Positions 36,501-48,500 of a DNA stretch of 64,000 nucleotides are shown piece by piece. This DNA is from Apus apus. Lineage: Eukaryota; Chordata; Aves; Apodiformes; Apodidae. The notes beneath the pieces were generated by a model. The model worked only from the letters and a program-made list of their open reading frames with translations. It had not been told where the DNA came from and made no database searches. Numbering within the stretch: position 1 is the first letter of the stretch; every line of letters starts with the position of its first letter. The stretch covers positions 35,023,501 through 35,087,500 of the forward strand of contig NC_067287.1 in the NCBI RefSeq assembly GCF_020740795.1, given 5' to 3'. Both the position numbers and the translations under genes were made by a program.

Positions 36501-39500
36501 CAGTTTTCAAAAGACAGAGATATAGGCACCACTCTTAAAAATATGAGATACTTGAACCAGAAAGATGCAGGCTTCCAGAAAAACCTGTTACTTAAAAGCT
36601 GCATCTGGAGTGGAAACCCCTCATATTTAAGTAGAAGGAATGGAAAGTCCTCGAGTCTCTTGCTAAGGAGCAACTTCCACAGCTGCAAGAAGCAGTTCTG
36701 GTACTGGAGGCATCAGTTGGGGAATGAGGCCTCCACCTCTATGAGGACACAGACTGGACTGAGTGGGAAACAAGGGAGCCCAAGTCAGCCACAGGCTCCT
36801 TGGTTAGTTCAAGGAAGGTGAAAAACCTAAGTGCCTAGGAGGTAGAGCTCCCGAACTCCAACCCTCCACCTCCATCCCCCACCATCAAGCCTTCAGGCAG
36901 GCTGCTGAACCTTTAAGCCCTGCTGCCAGGAAACTGGGAGGTCAAGCTAATAAGAAGCCAGACAGTTTTTCAATAACATATCTTGCTAAAACTAGGACAC
37001 TTCTGCAATTTTGCAGGGGATGCTGAGTCAGCACAGTCACACAGAACAAACATCCGTGGCAGGAGTAATTTCTCCCCAGACCACTGGTACACTCAGTAAA
37101 ACCTAGACAGTTTAGCCAAGGAGACATGGAGATTTTTCTCCATATAACATACTTTCAAAAAGCAAAGCAAAATCAAGAAATTAAAACCTCTTTGGATTAA
37201 CACTGCTCTACTGAATGAGTTCATACCATCTCTGCTCCCAAATTAGAGCAGAGATGTTGCTTTAAGCATCACAGCTAAACTCATTATATATTCTTACCAG
37301 CAATATGCTAACAATATCAGATGTGAACAGATATGTTTTACTCTGCACAACAGACAATGTTGTTTTTCCCATTTTAAAATATAAACTTCTTTGTAACGTG
37401 GAAAATGTTAAGAGTTTTAAAGTGTCATGAAAAAGGCAATATAACTAATCTGGAACAGCAAAAACGGAAACAAGATTAAGATATTGCAATTTAATTTCCT
37501 AGAAAATAATGTGCCACCAGCTGTGTAAACTTTCTTGTAGCTAAAACAAACATTCTGAAAACAAGCAGGCAGCTGATTTACACTGTAGCATGTTTCCTCA
37601 GCAGTCAAACCTCCCAAGGAAGCTCGAGTTGTCTCTTAGACTGCACCAAGGCTTTAAAGACAGCCCCACAAAAACTTGGTTTGATAAGCAGTATTCTGAC
37701 CCATCTTTAATTTTTATTTTCAGCCCATTAACTCTGAGCTCCTGCTGAAACAGCCAGTACTCCCGTCACATACACTCTATGTTCCCTGAATGTAACAAAT
37801 AACCAGTACAGCAGGCACTCTTCTTCTGACATACCAGACCGGACACTCGCAGACTCTAGCAGCTGGAATCTTTGGGTTTGTCTCCTCAAGAGAGAGGCAA
37901 GGGCCTACCTGCTGGCTCCAGTAACAGGCACCGTGCATTCTGTAGAGTTTCCTCTTCTGGAAACTACGAAGTGGCCTTGTACGGGCTGATGTGCTCACAT
38001 TGGACACGGGGAGAGATCGTAGTCTTGTCCTGTCTCTTCTTCTTTTCTTGATGTGCTGATGATCAAGCAACCAGCTGCTTGAAGAGGATACCTCTCTGTT
38101 GTCTGATGCTCTGCAATTTCATGATTAACGGGAGAGGGAAATACAAAATGTTAAGTATGTTCCACATGCACAGGCCAAGATTCTCCTACACCGGTTATCA
38201 TTATCTATCTAATTCTATGGGAATTTTATAAACACAAAAATGTTTTAGCACACTGCTTCAGGAAACCATGCATGAGCTTTGTTTGCTCATTGGTTAATTC
38301 TATGTTAGGTTACAAAAGGAAGTTTATCATTCTTGTTCACTTTACTGCTCACAGAACAAATGTCGAACTTAAGCCCTCAAGCACGAAGTGGTTTCTGGTT
38401 TTTCCAAATTCAAGAATTTTTTAACACTTCTAATACCTATGAATTTCAAGTTACAATTAATATTTCCCTAAAAAAACTTACATTCAATTCAAGATAACAG
38501 TCTTGCTAACACAAAGACAACCTACGGTCCTGCCCTAATACTTCTGAGATGTTCTAATTTTGCTTGTGAACTGAAACTTCAGTAAAACTTTACCTACCAG
38601 AGACCATTCAGCATAGGGGTTGCAACTCATTGTGAAGCACTTGTATCAAAATTAGGAGCTCTGCACACTCAGTTTAACCAGCCCAAGGCCATTAACTTCA
38701 CTCCCAGGGTTGTGCCAATAGAGCTCCCCCATGTAGCCCAAGCCCGGCCTAGGGGAAGCTCTTAGGGTGGAGGGAAAGCCTTGCCTGTTTGTCTGTCTTT
38801 ATGACCTAGAAGCTGATTAGACCCAGATGATTTGGAAGAATGTAAGCTGAGCTTACAACGTGACAGGGTCTACAAGGCCCCTGTATATATATATCCATCT
38901 TGGATCACTCTCACCAATCTACAGCCTGTCTTCTCACCAGCACAGGGAACACTGCAAAGTATGAATTCAAAACACCCTCCAGTGGGCTGGGAATTATCCC
39001 ACAGGAAGAATGCACTTCACATTTATAGGTATCCTGATCTTATTTTATTGCTGTAGCAACATCTGCCTGCAAAGCCGAAGGCTTGCTGCAATAACGGTGC
39101 GTTTGTTTTTACATTACTGAAGACCTTGACTGCAACCCTAAACTGCCCGAGAAGTGCAAGTATATGAGATACTTTGGCCTTGGTTCATAACAGGTCGTTA
39201 TCTGCACAAATGATTATTTTCTCTTATGAAGTTTATCTGGCAAGTCACAATCTTATTAGCAAAGCTGTAACACACAATAAACCATGAAAATGAATTTATT
39301 ACAAGGCCACTTATCAATCTTTTTTGACATGTAGTATTCCAGCAGTACTCTTTATTAAATAGAAGTGCCCGTTATGAAAGTATGATTAAACACCATCCCA
39401 TGCTGTGCTGGTGTGGTAATAAGGCTTTACAGACATGAATTTGAGCTGTCCTGCTGACACATCAGAACAAGCCCAATAAGCAACACAGACTCAACGAAAA

Positions 39501-42500
39501 AAATGTGCAAATTAAAAGAGGGATGACACACAGTACTTAAAGAAACATATTAGTAAGTGCCAAGAAAAAGCACAAAATACTGAAGCATGACATTCATAAT
39601 GCTAACAATGACTTTTAAAGGCTTAAGAAATAGTGTTTAAAGTCCATAATATTCTCTCCATTCTCAAAAAGACTTCATCTGTAATTATCCACCTTGATGT
39701 CAGAAGGTGCCAAGCCCAACTTCTTGCCTTCCACATACCTCCCTCTTATATGAAAGACAACTGGGAGAGGTAAATGAGAACAAAAAGCTCCTTAGTCTGT
39801 CTCTTCAAATTCTTTGATTCGTGCCTTTGTTCTGCTGCTCTGCCCTGGTCTTTGATAACCTCTCTTCAGTCTCTGCCAGCTGCTTTCTTTACCCTTCATG
39901 CCTTACAGTAACACACAGCTCCATTTTCAGATGAAGCAGAGACCTCAGTTCTGTGGCTTGGAGCTCCAGTACACAGCAGTATGATTTTCCTGCCACTTGT
40001 GTAAAGAGGCTTCCCAGTCAAGGTCTGAGTTGTCTGTTTATTATTATGTTAGTTTGGATGTTTTTCAAAGTATGATTCTACAGAGGAGCAGGGATGAACC
40101 ATCACCAAGTGTAAAACTCTCAAATTTGCGGAAACACTCCTTTCAAAGCCCATAGTTTGGCCTTTCTTGCACCGTCCCCTAGCTAAATAGGAGAGTGATG
40201 GACTTTTTCATTCCTCTCTCCTGATAATAAAGTGTTTATCATTAGCTTAGGAAACTGTTTCTATGAACATTTACCTTCAATGCATCTGGCTAATCTTGAC
40301 ATCTAGACTCAACTGAACAAAGAAAAGCTACATAGGAAAATTAAGCCACTAATGAGATTAGACCACAACAAATGGCAATCCAAGGTTACCCACATTTAAT
40401 CAACTAGGAACTGTACATGCACACCACTTCCACTGGGAACAGCCCAAGTAACCAACCTTACTGCAACCCCATGATTAACCAACCTCAAAGCATCTCAGTC
40501 TAAGACCTACTTTAAATATGGACTGTGGTACCTTTTACAGTAAGAGCCTACAACTAATTTGAAGAGTTTACCTAAGCAAAAATCACTGCCATCCCGTTTT
40601 CCCTCTTCAAAAATAAAAAATCATGTTATTTTCCATTGGATTTCTACTTTCTCAAGTATTTAACAGAGTCAGAATGAGCTCTAGAAAGAGTGAGGGGAGA
40701 AGCAGACAAGAAATGAAGTTAACTGTAGCATGGCAACTGTCTCAATTAATTGCACACAACACTACTATAACAACAAAACACAAGAAAAGGAAACACACCC
40801 AAAACCCAAGAAGTAGGAGGTAGTGAATTTCCCTGCAGGATTCTCATAATAACCACTCTATATAGTGCTTAATTACCATCTTTAATGAACGGTTTTTATT
40901 TGTAGATTTCAAAACACTTCACAAGAAGAAAAAAATTAACTATTTCTGATTTTTAGGATGATGTATATAAAAGGTCTCAAGTCTCTGAGATTCCCTTCCA
41001 ACACCTAACTCAATGACTCCAGTTTAGAGCTACAGCACTGGGAAAATCATCTCATTCTTCTTTGGGCTTTTCCAGGCTGTGAACAGAAAACAACCAGCCT
41101 TAGAGAGAGTGCTCCAAGAACAAACTGTGCTGCTCATAAAATGGGAAGATGACTGATTTTGGACAGTGTCTGATAAATCAGAACAGAAGCGGCTTGAAGT
41201 TACATCATTACCTCATCATGAAGTCACCTTCTAGTCACTCCTAAAATAATTTTTCAAAGCAGGAACCCTTCCTCATCCATTTTCTGAAAAAGTCACAGGT
41301 TCAAGACACAGCCTTCTCACAGCCTAAAATTACTCTCTTCTTCCACACAGCCATCTCTATTAGTAGCTCTTATTTCAGGGCTTATTCCAAAACTCAGAGG
41401 AATCTTCTGATTCCCTCAGTATGCAGTAAACAACAGGTACGTCAGGAGCACGAACGCTACATGACAGGACCTCGTCATCCTTAAATTTAGGGCACGGTCT
41501 CACAATGGCTTTGGAACAGACGGCAGTTAGAGAAGCTGCTCACCATAATCTCTTTGGGGGAGGCTACAGCCTCTGCAGCAAAGCTGCTGAAACAGACGGC
41601 GTGGCCAGCTCTGCCTGGAGCCAGGGAATTACCTTCTGCTGCAGACACTGCCACACGCCCCCCCAAGCTCTAGGCGGAACACTTTCCTCATCCACTGCAT
41701 CTTAATTAAGACCTATGAATAACAGCAATCACTCCATCCTCAAAAATCACATTACCAGTATCTCAGGAGAAATAATAACCTGCATACCTGGGTCTTTTGT
41801 ACAATAGGCCTGTAGTCAATTACCTTCATGCTGGCTTGAGATTAATAGTGATTATAGCCTCTACAGTATTTTAAAATCTTTGAATAAAAGATGGAATTAC
41901 TTACAAGTACAGAGTAGTACTGAGAAACATTCTTCTAAAGTATTAATTTTGAGCTGCTACAGTCATCCTGGAAAGTATATCAAACCAGAACAAAAGACCA
42001 CAAATGAAAAAATATTATCTCCAACTTCCTTGTATTGGAGACCGACGTGCTTAAAATTGATGAACCTGCTACAGAAAACTGACACTGACCCATGCTGAGG
42101 CACAGGTGACATTGCTTGTGTACTCTACTAATCTAATGAAATCTAGTTTGTCACTTTTCCAGAAATACAGTTGCCCTTGTAATGACCAAATGCATGAAAT
42201 TGGAAATAATCAGCAGTAGCGTGTTACTTACTGTGACCTTCCCCTACTTCACCGACACATTCATCTTGCCAGTACTTAGGTGTACTCCCAGGGAATGCAT
42301 ACTTTTAGGATGTCTTTCAAGAACAAAACAAAACCCTACTACTTTCAACCTTACAAACAAGACCTGATTACTCTTGAAGCACGTAGATTAAGCAGCTCTC
42401 TTTTCCTGATTTATTACTGTGGTGAGTATCAGTTCCATCTACATAACTTTACCAAAAGTGCTTCTCAAAAAAAATGCGACCATACTGTCACCTACCTGAA

Positions 42501-45500
42501 GGAGATGCCATTGACCAGTTGTCTGTGCCTACAGGTCTTGGATGAAAGAGATGAAGATGATGGAGACAGATTGAGTGGAGCAATTAGGCTACTAATAATT
42601 TCACTCAGTTGTGCGCTCTGGAAAAAAAAATTTTAAAAGGCAGTCAGACTTTTTCCCAGACTCAACGCCTCAAAGGTCCTGGGTTTTTGTTGTTTCCTGC
42701 TAAGGATTCCAGTCACATCTATCATGGAATAATCATATTTAGTTTCTTCTTGTGAATAACCAAGAGTGGCATGTTTGTTTGGTTTTATTTTCACAATTAC
42801 CATGTTCAATTAAACACACACACAAAAAGAACACAACAAAAAAACAACACAACACTGAACAACCAGCCAAGGACATTGCTTAAGTAGTACACAAAACACA
42901 TTAATGATTTTAGTGTTTTATCCTAAGGTTTTTAGAAGGGCAAAAGACATCAGAACACTTTACAGCTCATGTTACAACAGCTGCAGCCCAGAGCTGCTAA
43001 CTGGCCATCCAGCAAGCACTGCAACAGGACAATAAAAGCCTGCTGTCTACTCATTGTACATTTTGTTCAATCAAAGTAGCATTCTTGTTAAAAGAATCCT
43101 CTTCATTGCTCACTGTAGTTTGACAAAGGTATTTTTACGAAAGGAAGTGTAACTACAGGAGGACTATTGTAACTACAGACAGAATGGCTAAAATCTTCAG
43201 GTATCGTCAAAAACAGCAACCAGAAGCTTCCACCCAACCAAAACCCAGACTTGCAGAACTGTCCCAGAACAAATGCAGCTAATTTGTTAGGATGAAGAAT
43301 TACTCCTTATAAAGCAATGAATTGTGGACTGCCTCCAAATAATATTTCACAATGATCTTTTTTGTTTTAAATGTCAAACCTTAAAGGCTATTCTGACAAT
43401 AAATGTAGCTTTCTTAGAAGAAACTGTGTGCTGCACATTCAACAGAAATGAAATGTATCTGAAATGACATACTACTCTTTTTAAACTCGTAAATTATTTT
43501 GTAGGATTTTCATTCAGAACTGAGTGCTTAAAACAAGAACTGCTGAGAGTTAGTAAGTTTTCTTTACATTTTGAGGTACTACCACTTATGCAGAAAGAGG
43601 CAGAAAAAATTATTTTCCATTTTATTACAACTCATGCCCTTTCTGTTCATATATTAGTGATGCAGTGGGGCAAAAATATCTTGTCAGAATAAAACATCCA
43701 GAAATGGATATTAAAGCACATGAATAGCAAGTCAATTATAAAAGGCCCGGGCAAAGCAAACAAGATGCCAGTAAAATATTTTGAAGATTGATTTAAAAAT
43801 CTCAACAGAATTGTAAAGAGCAAAGTCTCTACCAAATATAAAAGCACAAAAATAATGGCAGACTTCCAAAACACAAGGAAAAACATAAATCTCTTTAAGA
43901 TGTTGCACAGCTTTGAAAAGGACTTGAAAACAGTATTAATAAAATGTCCAGGCTCAGTCACTTTATATTATTTGTGATTATTTTTTTTTGTTCACAAGCA
44001 ATATTATTTATTTTTAACAAATACATGTTTTAGCACAGGACTGAAGAATTCTGTGGGAATATCTGTGGATGTACTGCAGCCTACAGCATCACTACTCCTG
44101 ACACTGAACAAGAAGGAATTCCAACCTTCAGGGTTAAGGCTAACAGAACTGATAGTCAAAAAGCAAACAAAACCTCCCAGCTTTCCGTGACGTAAAGGCA
44201 AGAAAACCTTTAAATGAAGAACATCTCTACTTCCAAGTAATTTTCAGAGCATCAACGTTCTTGGACCTCTGTTTGTAGCTACTTAGATACCCGGAAACAT
44301 ATTGCTATGACTTGCACTGCCAAGCGTCTTACTGAAAAGTGTGTTTCATTCTCCAAGTAATCACCTAAAGAGGGGACATTCACCCAGTTCTAAAAATGCT
44401 CTTCAGTTTACCTTGTGCAATTGCCAGCACTGCACATATAAATTTCCTGTTTCATTGCTTCCTCACTCCTGTCTGTTGTGGGTAAGATCTATCAAACAGG
44501 GGAAGCATTTTAAGAACAGGAAAGTATGACTATCAAATAAGAAAAATTGGCACAGAGATTCAGGAACAGGCATTAATACCTAAAGCTACTTCTACCCCAT
44601 TTAAAAAGAGTGTATGACCACGAATATCTGTAGAGCAGCAGAGCCCCACACTGCCTTTGTCCAGCTTGCTTTATGCTAACTGCATAAATTCATTCTGAAA
44701 ACAAATTTCCTGTATCTCCCTCAGCAATGTGATCCTACCACATTCTTTATGTACTTTCCAGCAAAAGAAAACCCTGCCGGAGTCTATATCATATTTCCTG
44801 GATTTAACCTTGGAAATGACTGTTTTGAACACCATGAACCGAAACTCTGCCCACAGCTACGCCCACGCTGTGCCTGCTCAGTACCTGCAACTCCTCAGCT
44901 CCCAGCTGGGGTCCTGGGAGGCTTGAAAAGGCAGACCAGTAACTATCTTCTGTTGGGACCTTTTTGTTTGTTTGTTTCAAGTGCAACATACCTCTGTACT
45001 CTTTCATCTCCTGTAAGAATTTCCTTAAACAATCTGTGGCAGCTCTACATTGAGCCTAACTATCAAGGAGAGGCAGGTTTGTGGTCAGCCATCAGGAGCT
45101 GTCACGTGGCCGCTTGGATGGAAACAAAGCGGTAACACAGACATCAGAAATAAAAGGTTAATTTGTAAACCTGGTGTACAGTGTGCTTATTTAAGCCCTT
45201 AAATTCATCAGCATCCACTCTCAGGACTGCAAAATATCTTCCTTTCTGGAAGTCATCTCCATGGCACCTGCCCTACTTCTGAAGTAAATCATTTGGCTCC
45301 GTTGACTGTTGGGTTATTTTACTTTACCTGTTTTTCTATGTTTCGTAAAAGCAGGGTAGGGCTGCTGGGTGACATTTCAAAGTCATGCTCCGGCAGAGAA
45401 TCCTGTCTCTCAATGGCAGCTTGCGAATTCCCTGTGGCGTTTAATAAAGCTTCTCGGTCTGTCAATTGTATTTGCTTCTTCAAAATGTCTTTTGGAAATG

Positions 45501-48500
45501 GGAATTCTTCTAAGATCACCATCCCCTAGACAACAGCAATTGAACACAGTTGGTTGACAACGGATTAACCGTCCTAAATCATTTTTAAGGGGCAGTCGAA
45601 CCTGGTACTTCCCCCTTCAACGCTCCCAGCAACTCTCTGGAGCATTTCAACTACATTTTAAATACACTTCACAGCTAAAATATAGAAATAGCAGGTATTT
45701 GCATCAATGAAAAGCTGCACCATTTATGCTACTCCTTGTAACAGCAATCACTTTAGTGTTATACCACTGCTTAACCGTCTGTGCCAAAATTCAAATCAGA
45801 AATTCATACTTATTAGAGCAAACATATGATCAGTTGCCCACCGATTTAAGAAGAGGTTTTTACCACCCTTTGATGTGAAGTTGGCTCTAGTCTTTGCAGC
45901 CAATACATTTTTGCAGAGGCATTCTAAAGTGCTCTATTTTTTATTCCCCTCCATGTTCTAAGCAAAACATCAAGGTTGTTATTTTTTATGTAGCAGAGAT
46001 GGATACAATGCAAAACAAAATAATAACTGATTTTTTAAAGCTGAGCATTTTTAGAGTTTTGTTTTTATAGAGGTAGCTATCTGAAATACTCTAGCAATTT
46101 CATTGTTTTTCAAGACAATCTGCACAAATGTGTTCTCAGGCGTGGTCTATCATCCAGAATGTCATCTAATAAGATAAATATAACTTCATATGATAGGGAA
46201 ATAACAGTTTCATAAACAGAACTAGGAAAAGAATACCCCCATTGTGTTTTCCACATAACAGATTAAAAAAATAAGTGTCAAACACAATCCTCTGTAAAAT
46301 CTCAGTCGATTTAACAACTTAAAATGTTAACAAAATAATAAGCAAAAATAACTTTGTAACAATCAAAACCAGTTCCTCAAGTAGTCCCTTAATTTGTCAT
46401 TACCTTGAGTAAATAAATGCAATACTCAGAAAAGTCTATCCAACCTCTGCAGGCTTTTTGCAAAGAGAAAGATTAAAAACTTACTTGCTTTCCAGTACTC
46501 CTGACTGTTACTCAAATATCAAGTAGATACTGAAAGAGTGGGATGATTCAATTACACTGCCTCAAACTTTTCTTTCTAGTGTGAATATTCCAGACAACAG
46601 CAAGGGAAGATTGCCATCATCTGAATGTAAAGAAGCTCTTTGTTATTTCTTTTAGCAAGACAGACTTCACCTAGGTACTGGCTGTGGAAAATTAAGGATC
46701 CTACCTCGACTCCTGTCTCAGCAGCAACTTGCTCTACAACATGACAGCAAGTCTCAAAGAGACTTGAAAGAACAGACTAGGAAAAATGTCTCATTGTGTC
46801 TTTAACTTACTTCCCTGTTTGAGTTACAAAATTCAAAGCTGAGAACAAAGATACCCTCTAAAAATGGAGGTTCTTGAAAACTTGCTTCAGTCCCTAAAAG
46901 GGGCACAGAGATTCTGGATTTCTATCCTCTCAAGACTACATTTACCCTCAGGTAAGTAGCCCATCATCTGTGCTTTTCCATTTATAGCAGAGAAGACAAA
47001 TCCAGACAGTATCACAGTACAATCTGTAGACCAACAGCAGTTACAAAGTGGGCAGGACATTCAAGGAAACTCAAGTACAGATCTAATTTTTATGTGCCAT
47101 GACAGGAGGACAAGCTAGCTCAACAGCTTTAGGCTCTTGGAATTCAAAATCCCTACACCTTTTTAGTAGAAGAATTACAGGTCATGACCACAAAGAGATT
47201 GAAAAACATAACCTGCAAAAATCTAAAATTCTCAAGTCACAGGAACAGGAAGACACACAGGAAAAGTGGTGAAAAAAAGGAGGGGACCCTCTCCTTCCAT
47301 TGGAATTTTATTTTCTTAAGTGGCAGAATCCTGTTGACAAGCACAGAAAGGGGAAAGCAGAAAAGGAAGGAGAAGACTGAACACACTGTATGAAAAGGAA
47401 GGATGGAACAGGCACAGAAGAAAAGAGGAGGCATAAAGAATTAGAAGACTAATTCTGACTCTATAGGAATTATAAGTTAAACGGGTTACAACCAGTAGGT
47501 TTGGGCAACAAACTCCCTCCTCCCACTCCCCTGCCCCCCTTAAATGGAATTGTTTTGGTCTGCAGACATATATTTTTCTAAATGGAAAGATTCTTAAAGA
47601 TCCAGAGCTGCTACTTCAGTGTGCACAGAGATGGAGAAGACACAGTGTAGTGGGCAGGAAAGTGTCCACAAGTTAACAGTCTCCCCTCCTACTGCGTCAT
47701 GGTCTTAGAGGAGTGGCATTTTCCTTGAAATTATTGTTCACTGACTATGAATCAATTTTTTCCCACTCAAAACACATGAAAAACACTCTGAAACCATTAA
47801 ACGTAACAAAAAAAATTCTAATGATATTGTGTAACAACTTTGCAGCCACTAAATGAAAACAAAGAGCTCTTCTGTCAGCCCATGCATCCTTCCTAGCTGC
47901 TGAACTGGTGTATACAAATTTGTACACAAATGTCTATATAAAAAATTACAGCAGAAGAAAGTGTGTATCTACCTCCACTATGGGACACAACACCAAATAC
48001 TGAATACCACAGCTGGCAAAAGGGGCATGAAGTTTGCAAAAAGGAATGTTACTAAAGATCTCCAACAGGAAGATGACTAGGCTCCAAGCCAACATACCAC
48101 CTAATGTGAAGAAAATGCATGACTAAAAGAATGTTCTGTTTCTCTCTGTTATTTATTTCTCTGTGTTCTGCAGCTCATGAGACCCATGCCACCCTAAAGG
48201 CTGATAGCTTTTGGGTGTAACAGTGTGCATGTACTTGCTCTTTAGGACAACACTAAAACATGGGCATTCTCACCCTTCATCAAAATCCAAAATTTCCTTT
48301 CACTTCTTCAGGCACAGAGGCAAAACAGATGCTCAAACAAAGGCTCTTCAATTATTTTTTAAGAAAAACCTGACTGGGGACAAGTTGTGAGCAGGAGAGA
48401 CAAAGTTGGATATGAAAAAAACAGCTTTGAGGGCGAAAGGAAAAGAGGGAATATTTTTTTTTTTTTTAATAGGATCATTCTGGAGGTGATTTCCCTCTCC

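Larger units (their letters stand above)
26581..37908 (-). other. KANSL1L: KANSL1L intron 6
   Basis: 11.3 kb, the largest intron fully inside the window. It contains a short TGTAA-type repeat (26,836-26,870), a G-run block (27,653-27,681), a 12-bp tandem duplication (29,719-29,742), a TG/TA tract (32,726-32,752) and a C-T-A homopolymer junction (32,982-33,008). No gene or LINE recognised. A 143-codon + strand frame at 35,024-35,455 looks like chance. Confidence 0.8.
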